63,466 bases of DNA from Planctomycetota bacterium (GCA_020060765.1 JAGUZQ010000079.1:1-63466), one strand, 5' to 3'; positions 7,500 through 16,777 are shown, counted from the stretch's first letter. Made by a program: numbers and translations. Notes: a model not told the origin generated them from the sequence alone.

Positions 7500-9242
7500 A
7501 TGATCGTACTGCTGATCGAAAGCGGTGCCGACAAGGGCTTGCAGGTGGAAGTGGAAAGCGGCGCTTCGCTGGTCTGCGGCCGCAAGCGAGAGACCGATCT
7601 GCATATCAACGACCCCATGGCGTCGTCGAAGCATTTCCGCGTCACCGAAACCGGCGGAAGCCTGACCCTGGAAGACCTCGGCAGCACCAACGGGACTTTC
7701 GTCAACGACGAGCGCGTGACCATGAGGGAGGTGAAGCCGGGAGACGTGATCCGGGCTGGCGACACTTTTATCAGCGTGCTGTGCGACGACGGCAATGGCG
7801 CCCAATTTTCCGATACCGGTCTTAGTATCACCGCCGCCGGGAACACTTCCGGCAAGAAGGAAATCGCGGGCAACGTGCTGGAGGAAAGAGTCGGCGTGGG
7901 CGGGATGGGCGTGGTCTACCGCGCCCGGCAACTCAGCCTCGACCGGGAAGTGGCGGTAAAAATCCTAAATTCCAAGCTGACGAAAGACCCGGAACTGGTG
8001 AAGCGCTTCCTCGACGAAGCCCGCGCCGCCGGTCGGCTGACGCACTCCAACGTGGTGCAGGTGCACGATGTGGGCGAGGAAAACGGCACCTATTATATTT
8101 CCATGGAATTCATCAACGGAGGCAACCTTACCGACCTGCTGCGGGAACAGGGACGCCTGGCGCCGGAAACCGCCGTCAGCATCGCCACCGACGTCGCCCG
8201 CGCGTTGCAGTACGCCGAGTCCAAGAATATTGTTCATTGCGACATCAAGCCGGACAACATCATGATCACTGAAGGCGGGATGGCGAAGGTGGCGGATCTG
8301 GGCATCGCGCGTTTTATCGAGGAAGAGACCGGCGGTTCGGCCGAAGTCATGGGTTCGCCCCACTACATGCCGCCCGAACAGGCGCAGGGCAAGCCTGTTG
8401 ACCGCCGCAGCGACATCTACGCCCTGGGGTGCACGCTGTTCCGGATGGTGGCGGGGCGCACTCCCTTCTCCGGCACTACTTCGCGCGAGATCATGAAGAA
8501 GCAGGTTTTCGAGACCCCTCCCGACATCCGCCGTATCGCGCCGGAAGTGGGCGAAAATCTAGCCCAGATTGTTGAAAAAATGATGAAGAAGGAGCCGGCG
8601 CAACGGTTCCAGTCCGCCAGCGAACTGCTGGAAGCATTTGCGAAAATAAACATCGACCAACCGGTTTTCGCCCAGCCCGAGCCGCGCAAGGTTACCAGCG
8701 CGCCGCCGCCGTCTCCCCGCAAGCCGATTCCCGCCAAGGCCCCGGTCAAGGCGCAACCGGAGGCGATGGAAAAAATTCCGGAGCTGCGCACCAGCCACCG
8801 CGCAAGGCGCGGGCAGGGCGTCTCCAGCACCGCGTCCTTCGCGCCGCTGGCGCTGGTGGGGCTATTTTTCGTTCCCGCCGTGTTTGCCTTGCTATATTAT
8901 ATGAATGGCGACTCCGGCGTAGATACTCTCCGCAAAGCCACGCGCTTGTACGAGGATGGGCAATACCAGGAAGCGAAGGAATTGCTTGAGCTGAAGGGGC
9001 GCTCCAAGGATTTGCAGATCAGCAAACAGCTGCAGGAGCTGAGAGTCAAGGTGGATATGGAACTGCGGGGAAAACAGGCTGATACGCGGTTCAATCAATT
9101 GTGGGCGCAATATCGATCTCTCAAAAGCGAGGGCGCGAGCCAGAGCGTTCTGGTAAGCAAGCTGGAGGAACTCAAGCTGCAATACGGGCACAATCCCGAA
9201 CGTGCGCGGTTGATCGACGGCGAGTTGAGCTCGGTAAAATGA
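7500..9242 (+). CDS. FHA-domain Ser/Thr protein kinase with one membrane helix
   Basis: An N-terminal FHA phosphothreonine-binding domain (about 1-100, with CGRKRETDLHI, SSKH and GSTNGTFVN) precedes a Hanks-type kinase domain (about 125-390). The kinase has the glycine loop GVGGMGVVY, the lysine in VAVKIL, HCDIKPDN, DLG in place of DFG, and SPHYMPPEQ. The usual HRD arginine is a cysteine, so this is a non-RD kinase. A Pro-rich linker leads to one membrane helix (about 444-466, PLALVGLFFVPAVFALLYYM) and a roughly 110-residue charged helical tail, presumably outside the membrane. The FHA domain sits at the N terminus, on the kinase side. It shares a 4-base ATGA overlap with the next gene. The substrate is unknown. 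Confidence 0.92.
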   Translation: MIVLLIESGADKGLQVEVESGASLVCGRKRETDLHINDPMASSKHFRVTETGGSLTLEDLGSTNGTFVNDERVTMREVKPGDVIRAGDTFISVLCDDGNGAQFSDTGLSITAAGNTSGKKEIAGNVLEERVGVGGMGVVYRARQLSLDREVAVKILNSKLTKDPELVKRFLDEARAAGRLTHSNVVQVHDVGEENGTYYISMEFINGGNLTDLLREQGRLAPETAVSIATDVARALQYAESKNIVHCDIKPDNIMITEGGMAKVADLGIARFIEEETGGSAEVMGSPHYMPPEQAQGKPVDRRSDIYALGCTLFRMVAGRTPFSGTTSREIMKKQVFETPPDIRRIAPEVGENLAQIVEKMMKKEPAQRFQSASELLEAFAKINIDQPVFAQPEPRKVTSAPPPSPRKPIPAKAPVKAQPEAMEKIPELRTSHRARRGQGVSSTASFAPLALVGLFFVPAVFALLYYMNGDSGVDTLRKATRLYEDGQYQEAKELLELKGRSKDLQISKQLQELRVKVDMELRGKQADTRFNQLWAQYRSLKSEGASQSVLVSKLEELKLQYGHNPERARLIDGELSSVK

Positions 9243-9556
9243 TGAAGGTCGAGATTGCCAGCCATTCCGCAGGCGCGGTGATAAAAATCAAGGCTCATCC
9301 CGGAGCCAGGCGGCAGGGTCTCTCCGGCATCCACGACGGGGCGTTGAAAATCGACGTCAACTCCGCGCCGGAAAAAGGCAAGGCCAATAAGGAAATCAGG
9401 AAAATTCTGGCAGGCGTTTTCGGTCTCAGGCAGGCCGAGCTGGAACTGCTTTCCGGCGAAACCTCGCAGCTGAAAAAAATCTTGCTTAAAGGAATTGCGC
9501 CGGAAGAAGCTGCTGCTAAAATACAGGCTGTCTTGAAAACGTTAGGAGCCGGTTAA
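9239..9556 (+). CDS. DUF167 (YggU) family protein
   Basis: A small cytosolic alpha/beta protein of 105 residues with the DUF167 signature: VIKIKAHPGARRQGLSGIHDG, LKIDVNSAPEKGKANKEI and LLSGETSQLKKI. Its biochemical function is not established for the family. It is commonly encoded near yggS and proC, as here. The ATG at 9239 overlaps the kinase stop codon; a second ATG follows at once. Confidence 0.88.
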   Translation: MMKVEIASHSAGAVIKIKAHPGARRQGLSGIHDGALKIDVNSAPEKGKANKEIRKILAGVFGLRQAELELLSGETSQLKKILLKGIAPEEAAAKIQAVLKTLGAG

Positions 9557-9647
9557 AGCCAATACGGTTTAATTAAGCAAAAAACTTGTACCGTAAGTTT
9601 TTTCTGAAAACAGAAAGATTTTTTCTTTAATAAACTGTATTGGGCTT
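9557..9647. mobile_element. MITE-like palindromic element, copy A (91 bp)
   Basis: The left end GCCAATACGGTTTAATTAAG and the reverse complement of the right end (GCCCAATACAGTTTATTAAAG) form imperfect terminal inverted repeats, with AT-rich arms inside. The flanks GGTTAAAG and GCTTAAGG agree at six of eight positions and may be a decayed target duplication; TTAA abuts each side. The element fills the spacer between the DUF167 and phosphorylase genes. It lacks the ATTCCCGC core of copies B and C. Confidence 0.6.
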
Positions 9648-9658
9648 AAGGGAAAGTC

Positions 9659-10483
9659 ATGAGTACGTTAAAAAAAAGAATTGATGAAGCGGCTGGCGTT
9701 GTGCGAAAACGGATCGGCGGTCTCGTCCCGGAATTCGGCATTATTCTCGGCACCGGTCTCGGGAACCTCGCCCGCAAGGTGGAAAACGCGGAGGAAATCC
9801 CTTACGCCGATATTCCGCATTTTCCCGCGTCCACCGTCGCCAGCCACGCCGGGCAGATCGTGGCCGGAACACTTTCCGGCAAGCCGGTGCTGATGATGGA
9901 GGGGCGGTTCCATTTTTACGAAGGCTATTCGCTGGAGCAGGTCACGTTTCCCGTGCGGGTGATGAAGGCGCTGGGCGCGAAAGGGCTGATTGTCACCAAC
10001 GCCTGCGGCGGCATGAACCCGATGTACGACAAGGGCGACATCGTCATGATCGAGGATCACATCAACCTGATGGGAGTCAATCCCCTGATCGGCTCTAACG
10101 ACGAAACCCTGGGGCCGCGCTTTCCCGACATGTGCCAGCCTTACGACCGCAAGTACCTGAAACTGGCCGAAACCATTGCGCTGAAAAACGGCATCCGTGC
10201 GCACCGGGGCGTTTTCGTGGCGCTGACCGGCCCCTGCCTGGAGACGCGCGCGGAATACCGGATGCTGCGCATCCTCGGAGCCGACACCGTGGGCATGAGC
10301 ACTGTCCCCGAGGTTACCGTCGCCGTGCACGCAGGACTGAAGACGCTGGGCATGAGCGTGGTGACCGACGTCTGTCTCCCCGATGCGCTGGCACCGGTGA
10401 AGCTGGAAGAGATCATTGCCGTCGCCAACGAGGCGGGGCCGAAACTGGAAAAAATCATTGCCAACTTTCTTGCGGAGGTTTGA
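9659..10483 (+). CDS. Trimeric-type purine nucleoside phosphorylase
   Basis: The enzyme cleaves purine nucleosides with phosphate to give the free base and ribose 1-phosphate in salvage. The family blocks are [10 protein letters not shown] (phosphate loop), [39 protein letters not shown] and [14 protein letters not shown] with the purine-site Glu. The 274 residues are typical of the low-molecular-mass trimeric class. The purine-specificity position, Asn in human PNP (SLITNKV), is Asp here ([10 protein letters not shown]). In this fold such a change can shift preference toward 6-aminopurines, so adenosine or methylthioadenosine use should be considered. It ends 2 bases before the lipoprotein gene. 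Confidence 0.92.
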   Translation: MSTLKKRIDEAAGVVRKRIGGLVPEFGIILGTGLGNLARKVENAEEIPYADIPHFPASTVASHAGQIVAGTLSGKPVLMMEGRFHFYEGYSLEQVTFPVRVMKALGAKGLIVTNACGGMNPMYDKGDIVMIEDHINLMGVNPLIGSNDETLGPRFPDMCQPYDRKYLKLAETIALKNGIRAHRGVFVALTGPCLETRAEYRMLRILGADTVGMSTVPEVTVAVHAGLKTLGMSVVTDVCLPDALAPVKLEEIIAVANEAGPKLEKIIANFLAEV

Positions 10484-10485
10484 CC

Positions 10486-11334
10486 GTGAAATACTTGTAT
10501 TTTTCCCTGTTCGCTTGCGCGTCTCTGCTGATTTCTGGTTGCGCCGGGGAGCCGGCGCTGAAAGACCGGGCCGCCCATGTCAGCCCGGAGCGGATGTACG
10601 TCGAGGCCATGCTGCCTGCCGCTTCCGACATCGGCGACGATTGGGTGGAACTGGGTCGGGTTATTGTCGCGCGCACGCGGTACGGTGAGCTTGACCAGGT
10701 TGCCGATTGTGAAAAAGCATTGAAAGACTTCCCTGCTCTTGCCCGTGGTTTTCTTGTTCCCGAGGGGCCGTGCCGGATCGTGTCCGCCGTCACTTATGGC
10801 AAGGACTCCGCGCTTTTCCCCGCCATGACCGCCTATTTCTATTTCCAGAAATACCCTGCGCTTCCCCTCGGTGAAGACGAGCATCTGCCGGAAAACAAGG
10901 TGGAAAAATGGGAGCGCGGCGCTGACGGTCTCGCTTGCGGAGTGGCGGAAATCTGCTCTGAGGTTTCCGCTTCCGGTACTACCAGGATTCAGCCTGAAAT
11001 TGACGATGATGAAAAGGTTATTGCCGAAAACAAGCCGGCGGTAACTGCCAAGGTTGCGTTTACGAAAATCTGCCTCGCCGCGCACGGAGTGATGGTGGAA
11101 CTGCATTGCGCTTCCGGCGTCGCGGAAGCTGAACGCGAAAAGGCTGTCTCCGGCATCCGCCAGCGCCTGGCGCGCACGCTGGAGCAGGAAAAGAAATGGC
11201 TGGAGGAACTGGCGGAAAACCGCGCCAAGCTCCAGAACAAGGTGATACTGGAAGAGAAAGCCAATCCCGAGGCCGGCATCTACTGGGATTTCCTCGATAA
11301 GGCGATGGGGAATATTTATAAGAAGAAGTACTAA
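10486..11334 (+). CDS. Lipoprotein of unknown function
   Basis: A 282-residue exported lipoprotein. It starts with GTG at 10486, with GGAGG seven bases upstream, and the signal peptide (FSLFACASLLISGC) ends in the lipobox LISGC, so Cys18 would be lipidated. The mature part has several further cysteines and a helical C terminus (AEREKAVSGIRQRLARTLEQ onward). The repeated alternation of beta strands and a central TMT-like core gives no family I recognise. The short distance to the phosphorylase suggests they share a transcript. The frame stays open far upstream but only as a shadow of the phosphorylase gene. Confidence 0.8.
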   Translation: MKYLYFSLFACASLLISGCAGEPALKDRAAHVSPERMYVEAMLPAASDIGDDWVELGRVIVARTRYGELDQVADCEKALKDFPALARGFLVPEGPCRIVSAVTYGKDSALFPAMTAYFYFQKYPALPLGEDEHLPENKVEKWERGADGLACGVAEICSEVSASGTTRIQPEIDDDEKVIAENKPAVTAKVAFTKICLAAHGVMVELHCASGVAEAEREKAVSGIRQRLARTLEQEKKWLEELAENRAKLQNKVILEEKANPEAGIYWDFLDKAMGNIYKKKY

Positions 11335-11340
11335 CTTTTT

Positions 11341-11467
11341 GGGACTAGGGGACTAAGATTTATTTTTGCAGACCGGAGCTGATAACCCCCGATTGCGAAA
11401 AACTTACGGAAAGAATGGAACCCTCCCGCCAGAGTCTTAGTCCCCCAGTCCCTTAGAGCCTTAGTCC
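11341..11467. repeat. Spacer bracketed by inverted GGGACTA heptamers
   Basis: GGGACTAGGGGACTAAG (11341-11357) is matched by CTTAGTCCCCCAGTCCC (11436-11452), its reverse complement with one mismatch, and a further CTTAGTCCC at 11459-11467. The layout resembles the spacer between gltB and gltD but with a different heptamer. Confidence 0.6.
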
Positions 11468-11472
11468 CTCAC

Positions 11473-11501
11473 ACGGGGTTGCCCTTCGCGCCCCGTTTTT
11501 T
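11473..11501 (+). terminator. Rho-independent terminator after the lipoprotein
   Basis: Stem ACGGGG (11473-11478) and CCCCGT (11491-11496) followed by TTTTTT. It lies 139 bases after the lipoprotein stop and just before ileS. Confidence 0.65.
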
Positions 11502-11534
11502 GCTTAACGTTTTTCAGGAGCAGCAACCGGCCTC

Positions 11535-14500
11535 ATGACTGTATTCAAACCGATCGAACGCAACCAGGACATCCCCGCTACCGAGACGCGCTGGATGGAA
11601 TTCTGGAAGGAAAACAGTATCTTCGACAAGCAGCTCGCCCTGGGTGAAAAGCGCGCCCGGGCGGAAGGCAAGCCTACCTATGTCTTTTACGAAGGCCCGC
11701 CGACAGCTAACGGAATGCCGCATCCGGGGCACGTCCTCACTCGCGTGGTGAAAGACCTGTTCCCCCGTTTCCGCGCCATGCAGGGCTATAGCGTGCCGCG
11801 CAAGGCGGGCTGGGACACGCACGGTTTGCCGGTAGAAATCGAAGTAGAAAAGGAACTCGGCATCGAGGGCAAGCAGGGTATCGAAAATTACGGCATTGAA
11901 AAATTCGTCACCCGCTGCCAGGATTCGGTGTTCCGCTATTCCGACGCGTGGTCGAAACTGACCGAGCGCATCGCCTTCTGGATCGACCTGGACGACCCTT
12001 ACGTCACTTATCACGGCACTTACGTCGAAAGCGTCTGGTGGAGCCTGAAACAAATCTGGGACGCGGGACTGATCTATCACGGCGCGAAGATCGTCCCCTG
12101 GTGCCCGCGCTGCGGCACCGCGCTTTCCAGCCACGAGGTCGGGCAGGGCTACAAGGAAGTGGAAGACCCGTCTGTTTATGTCGCTTTCCGCAGCAAGGCC
12201 GATCCGAAAATCCTGTTCCTTGCCTGGACGACCACGCCCTGGACGCTGATTTCGAATGCCGCCCTGTGCGTCGGCGCGGAGTTTGATTACGATTACGTCA
12301 AGGTGGGCGACGAGACGCTGGTCATGGCTTCGGCTCTGCGCGAATCGGCTCTCGGCAAGCTCGAACACGAAGTGGCGAAAACCGTCAAGGGTTCCGAACT
12401 GTTGGGGCTGGAATACGAGCAGCTTTTCCCCTACGCCAAGGTCGACAAGCCTGCCTTCCGCATCATCGCGGGCGATTTCGTGGGGCTGGACGCAGGCACC
12501 GGCATCGTCCACACCGCGCCCGGCTACGGCGAGGACGACTACCGCGTCGGCCGCGAAAACGATCTGCCGGTCATCAACATGGTCAACACCGACGGCACTT
12601 TCATGGACGAGGTCACGCCGTGGAAAGGCATGTTCGTTAAGGACGCGGACAAGCTCATCATCAAGGATTTGAAGGAACGCAACCTCCTGCTGAAGAGCGA
12701 ACGTTACAAGCACGATTATCCTTTCTGCTGGCGCTGCGACAGCCCGCTTTTGTATTATCCGCGCCCGGCGTGGTATATTGAAACTTCGAAATACAAGGAT
12801 CGGATGATCGAGAACAACCGCGCTGTCGAGTGGTTCCCCGATCACATCAAGGAAGGCCGCTTCGGCAATTTCCTCGCGACCAACGTGGACTGGGCGTTGT
12901 CGCGCGAACGTTACTGGGGGACGCCTTTGCCGATCTGGCGCTGCGAAAAGTGCGACAACCGAACCGCCGTCGGCAGCCGCGCGGAACTGCTGGCGAAAGG
13001 CGAAAACGTTCCCGCCGACATCGAACTGCACAAGCCCTATGTCGACGAGGTCAAGTTCAAGTGCGACCGGTGCGGCGGCGTCATGCACCGCGTGCCGGAG
13101 GTGATTGACTGCTGGTACGACGCCGGTTCCATGCCTTTCGCGCAGTGGGGCTATCCCTTTGTCGGCGGCAGCCACGAAAAATTCGCCGCCGCCTTCCCCA
13201 GCGATTTCATCGCCGAAGCTATCGACCAGACGCGCGGCTGGTTTTATACCCTGCTCGCCATCAGCACCCTGTTGAAGGAATGCGCGAAGATTAAAAAAGA
13301 AAAGGGCGAAGAACTGGGCGACTTGCAGCCGTGGCTGGATAAGCCGTATCCCTTGCCGTACAAGCGCTGTCTGGTGATGGGACACGTCTGCGACGAAAAA
13401 GGCTTCAAGATGTCGAAGTCGAAGAAGAACTATCTCGACCCGTGGCAGGTCATGAACCGCGACGGCGCCGATGCCATGCGCTGGTATTTCTACAGTTCCA
13501 ACCATCCTTGGACTTCGGTCCGGTTTTTCGAGGAAGCGATCCGCGACGCGCAGAAGGATTTCCTCATCCGCCTGCGCAACGTTTACAGCTTTTTCGTCAT
13601 CTATGCCAATATCGACGGTTTCAATCCCGCGGCAGGCAACGCGTCGCTTTCGGCAATTTCGCCGGAGGATTTCGCCAGATCGTCGAATTATGTCGAGGTG
13701 GAAAAGCGTTCGCTGCTGGATCGCTGGATGGTCTCCAAGCTTGAAAGTGCCACCGCTACCGTGACGAAAAGCCTGGAAAACATGGATATCCTCGCCGCCG
13801 CGCGTGCGCTGTACGATCTGGTGGACATGCTGTCTAACTGGTATGTCCGCCGCAGCCGCGATCGTTTCTGGGCGGGCGACATCACCGAGGACAAGTTGTC
13901 GGCGTACTGGACTCTGTACGAAAGCCTGACCCGCATCGCGCTCATGACTGCGCCGATGACGCCGTTCATGGCTGAAGACCTGTACCAGAATCTGTGCCGC
14001 GAGGTCTGGCCGCAGTCGACGCCGGAAAGCGTTCACCTCTGCCGCTGGCCGGAAGTGCGGGAAAGCGCCATCGTTCCGGAAGTCGAAACGCAGATGGACA
14101 TGGTGCGTGAAATCGCGTCGCTGGGGCTCTCCGCCCGCGCCGCGCAGAAGATCAAGGTGCGCCAGCCGCTGGCGAAAGCTGTCGTGATTCTGAGCGACCA
14201 TTCCCAGCAGGAAAATGTCGAACTGCTCGCCGACGTTATCAGGGAAGAGTTGAACATCAAGGAACTGGTCTTTGCCGAGGATGCGGCGACTTACGTGCAG
14301 TATTCCGTCAAGCCCGATTTCAAGATTCTCGGACCCAAGCTGGGCAAGAACGTCAAGGCCTGCGGCGCGGCTTTAGCCAAGGCCGACGCTTCCTCCATCG
14401 TCAACGCCTTGCGTAACGACGGCAGATATCTGCTGGATATTGGCGGGGAAACGCTGGAACTTACCGCGGAGGAAATCGAAGTCAGGATAAATGCCAAAGA

Positions 14501-14825
14501 CGGTTTCGCCGCCGCCGACGGTCGCGGGGTGGTGGTGGCGCTGGACACCGCTATCACGGATGAACTGGAGCGGGAAGGGCTGGCGCGCGAAGTGGTCAAC
14601 CGCATCCAGGGCATCCGCAAGGAATTGGATCTGCCCTATCAGGCGCGCATCGCCGTGCGGGTCGGCACCGGCGGGATGCTTGCGCGCGCGGCGGTGGAGC
14701 ACGCTAAAACCATCTGCGCGGAAACTCTCTGCGACGATTATAAGGTGGAATTCGAGGAACTGGGCGAGACCCGCGAATCGGAGGTCGGAGGCGAAAGCCT
14801 GAAAATTTCCGTCAGGCAGATATAA
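11535..14825 (+). CDS. ileS: Isoleucyl-tRNA synthetase, type 2 (eukaryote-like)
   Basis: The enzyme charges tRNA-Ile with isoleucine using ATP and edits misactivated valine. The class I signature is HPGH (63-66, in NGMPHPGHVLT) and the second is KMSKS (625-629). The editing domain has SNAALCVG and the GTGIVHTAPGYGEDDY motif. The C-terminal region resembles the eukaryote-like IleRS2 group rather than the E. coli type, as do the block FYEGPPTANG, the segment VPRKAGWDTHGLPVEIEVEKELG and the length of 1096 residues. In known examples IleRS2 enzymes tolerate mupirocin. AGGAG lies 14 bases before the ATG, which is far. No T-box leader is visible. A terminator follows at 14845. Confidence 0.96.
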   Translation: MTVFKPIERNQDIPATETRWMEFWKENSIFDKQLALGEKRARAEGKPTYVFYEGPPTANGMPHPGHVLTRVVKDLFPRFRAMQGYSVPRKAGWDTHGLPVEIEVEKELGIEGKQGIENYGIEKFVTRCQDSVFRYSDAWSKLTERIAFWIDLDDPYVTYHGTYVESVWWSLKQIWDAGLIYHGAKIVPWCPRCGTALSSHEVGQGYKEVEDPSVYVAFRSKADPKILFLAWTTTPWTLISNAALCVGAEFDYDYVKVGDETLVMASALRESALGKLEHEVAKTVKGSELLGLEYEQLFPYAKVDKPAFRIIAGDFVGLDAGTGIVHTAPGYGEDDYRVGRENDLPVINMVNTDGTFMDEVTPWKGMFVKDADKLIIKDLKERNLLLKSERYKHDYPFCWRCDSPLLYYPRPAWYIETSKYKDRMIENNRAVEWFPDHIKEGRFGNFLATNVDWALSRERYWGTPLPIWRCEKCDNRTAVGSRAELLAKGENVPADIELHKPYVDEVKFKCDRCGGVMHRVPEVIDCWYDAGSMPFAQWGYPFVGGSHEKFAAAFPSDFIAEAIDQTRGWFYTLLAISTLLKECAKIKKEKGEELGDLQPWLDKPYPLPYKRCLVMGHVCDEKGFKMSKSKKNYLDPWQVMNRDGADAMRWYFYSSNHPWTSVRFFEEAIRDAQKDFLIRLRNVYSFFVIYANIDGFNPAAGNASLSAISPEDFARSSNYVEVEKRSLLDRWMVSKLESATATVTKSLENMDILAAARALYDLVDMLSNWYVRRSRDRFWAGDITEDKLSAYWTLYESLTRIALMTAPMTPFMAEDLYQNLCREVWPQSTPESVHLCRWPEVRESAIVPEVETQMDMVREIASLGLSARAAQKIKVRQPLAKAVVILSDHSQQENVELLADVIREELNIKELVFAEDAATYVQYSVKPDFKILGPKLGKNVKACGAALAKADASSIVNALRNDGRYLLDIGGETLELTAEEIEVRINAKDGFAAADGRGVVVALDTAITDELEREGLAREVVNRIQGIRKELDLPYQARIAVRVGTGGMLARAAVEHAKTICAETLCDDYKVEFEELGETRESEVGGESLKISVRQI

Positions 14826-14844
14826 TGAACCTGGCAAGAAACGC

Positions 14845-14876
14845 AAACGCGGTCGGGAAACCGGCCGCGTTTTTTT
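14845..14876 (+). terminator. Rho-independent terminator after ileS
   Basis: A GC-rich stem (ACGCGGTCGG with CCGGCCGCGT, one mismatch, GAAA loop) followed by seven T. It lies 20 bases after the ileS stop. Confidence 0.85.
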
Positions 14877-14905
14877 AGTTCTTATTGGCGGTAAAACGGC
14901 GCAGA

Positions 14906-16765
14906 CTAGACGCGATTCGGCTCCAGCCGGAATACCTCAATCGGTTCGCTCCGGCCTTTCAGCGCGAAAGAACCGCAGGAGGTGAAGGAACCGCATTCGA
15001 ATTGTAGGTCGATTTGCGCGTGGGTCTGGCTGCTGACGAGAATCGCGCTGTCGATATCCTTGTTGAGCGCCTCCAGCCGGGCAGCCACATTCACCGCGTC
15101 TCCAATGACTGTATAACTCAACCGATCCGGCGTTCCCACGTTGCCCACGACTGCGGCTCCGCTGTGAATGCCGATGCGCGTGATAAACACCGGCAGGCTC
15201 CGGGCAAGCCGATCCTGGTTCATTTTATCCAGCGCCAGCTGAATCTTGACGGCGGCGCGACAGGCGTGCCAGGCGTGATGCTCGACAGGCGTCGGCGCGT
15301 TCCAGAGCGCCATCAGGCCGTCTCCGATATACTTGTCCACGATGCCTGCCTCTTCCCGGATAATGTCGTGCAGGATGGCGTGATATTCCGACAGCAGGGA
15401 AATCAACTCCTCCGGGGGGATGGTTTCTGAAATCGTGGTGAAACTTTTGATATCCGAGAAGAGAACCGTGACTTCCTGGCGCTCGCCGCCCAGGCAGGCT
15501 TCCTTTTCCCGGTTGATAAGGCTGCGCACCAGCGCCATGGGCAGGTATTTGCGGAAAGCCATGAGGCCTGTTTTCATGGCGGAAAAGTTGGCGGTCATGT
15601 CCTGGATTTCGCGGATGGAGGAGGAAACCGAAACTTCGCGGTCTAGCTCCAGATTGCGCACGTACTCCATTTCGTGCGCAAGGGTTTCGATCGGGCGGGA
15701 AAGCCGCCGCGCGGTCTGGAGCGCCACTATTATCGCTCCCAGCAAAAGCGCCAGACAGAACAGAACCATCGACCGGTGCATCGATTTGATGTGTCCGACG
15801 AAATCGTCTTCCGGCGCGATCACGACCGCGTACCAGTTGCGCGCCTTCAGCGGGTGAATCCGAGCCATGTGTCGCTCGTCGCCGAGGCTGAAGCAGAACC
15901 GGTCGGCGTTGGCTTTCAGATAAGCGGCGACGGCGGGTTTTACCCAGTCGTAAGGCAGGTCATCTACCTTGACCGGGCCGGAGAATTCTCCGACCAGCTT
16001 GATGATTTCCTCGGGGTTAGGCCACGCCACCAGTTCGGTTTTTTCATTGACTATGAAGGCAAAAGAGCGCGGCGAGGGCTTGGCTGCGACCAGAAAACCG
16101 GAAAGCGAATCCAGCGACACATCTACGCCGATGACGCCTCGCAGGGTGCCGTCGGTGAGGTGGACGGGGGCGCTGGCGGTAATTCCGGGGCGTCCGGTAG
16201 AAGCGAAGACGTAGAGTTCCGTCCAGGAAAATTCGTCGCTGGAGGTGGCTTGCTGGTACCAGGGGCGAGTCCGGGGGTCGTAGACGGCAGACGCTTTCTT
16301 GGCTTCTCCGGCGGGAATTCCCTGCTCGTTCAGAATGGCCTGGGTTTCAATCAGGCCCTCGCCGGTCAGTTCGATTTTTTTCAGCCGGAAAGTGCGGTTA
16401 GGTTGCGCCTGTAGCGAAAGGAACCGCCCCTGCGGATCGCCCAGATAAATTTGGGTGATCTGGGGGGTGCTGGCCAAGGTGGCGAGGAAAAGCGGAATCA
16501 GTTCCTGGTCGGTAAGCAGGGTGGTGACGCTGGTGAACTGCCTGACTGCGCGTTCGGCCGGAGCCATGAAATCGTTGGTGCGCTGCGTCACGGAGGAGGC
16601 GTTGGCCTCCAACAGTTGATCGGCCACCTCAAGGGTGGTGTCGGTTGCGGCGCGATAGGAAACCGTCAGCAACAACAATGCGGTGAGAAAAACCATGCCG
16701 GAAAGAAGCCCCGCCAGGCTGACACGAAAGCGGAAACGGAAACGAGGAGTAGAGGGTGTCTGCAT
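14906..16765 (-). CDS. Membrane class III adenylate cyclase with dCACHE sensor
   Basis: An N-terminal membrane helix (about 15-38, VSLAGLLSGMVFLTALLLLTV) precedes a periplasmic double-CACHE ligand-binding region (about 40-330, with DPRTRPWYQ and GVIGVDVSLD). A second helix (about 335-352) and a HAMP linker follow. The cyclase domain (about 410-610) keeps both metal aspartates (LFSDIKSFT and YIGDGLMALW). The purine-selecting pair is Lys in VDKYIGD and Thr in SYTVIGDAVNVAARLE, which points to ATP and cAMP rather than GTP. The last 40 residues (FALKGRSEPIEVFRL) are typical of the family. It starts 12 bases after the receiver/RsbW-like gene and is probably co-transcribed. AGGAGAT precedes the ATG. 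Confidence 0.92.
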   Translation of the reverse strand: MQTPSTPRFRFRFRVSLAGLLSGMVFLTALLLLTVSYRAATDTTLEVADQLLEANASSVTQRTNDFMAPAERAVRQFTSVTTLLTDQELIPLFLATLASTPQITQIYLGDPQGRFLSLQAQPNRTFRLKKIELTGEGLIETQAILNEQGIPAGEAKKASAVYDPRTRPWYQQATSSDEFSWTELYVFASTGRPGITASAPVHLTDGTLRGVIGVDVSLDSLSGFLVAAKPSPRSFAFIVNEKTELVAWPNPEEIIKLVGEFSGPVKVDDLPYDWVKPAVAAYLKANADRFCFSLGDERHMARIHPLKARNWYAVVIAPEDDFVGHIKSMHRSMVLFCLALLLGAIIVALQTARRLSRPIETLAHEMEYVRNLELDREVSVSSSIREIQDMTANFSAMKTGLMAFRKYLPMALVRSLINREKEACLGGERQEVTVLFSDIKSFTTISETIPPEELISLLSEYHAILHDIIREEAGIVDKYIGDGLMALWNAPTPVEHHAWHACRAAVKIQLALDKMNQDRLARSLPVFITRIGIHSGAAVVGNVGTPDRLSYTVIGDAVNVAARLEALNKDIDSAILVSSQTHAQIDLQFECGSFTSCGSFALKGRSEPIEVFRLEPNRV

Positions 16766-16777
16766 GGCTATGATCTC

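Noticed and set aside
10132..10485. N-terminal extension of the lipoprotein frame
   Set aside because: It overlaps the phosphorylase in another frame; the GTG at 10486 begins a correct lipoprotein signal peptide.
11514..14201. A long open frame of 895 codons on the minus strand opposite ileS
   Set aside because: The translation is compositionally a mirror of the ileS codons (Arg/Val/Asp/His-rich, no domain), and the plus strand encodes a clear IleRS. High GC content makes such antisense frames common; others lie opposite gltB, proC, the RND permease and the FapA gene.
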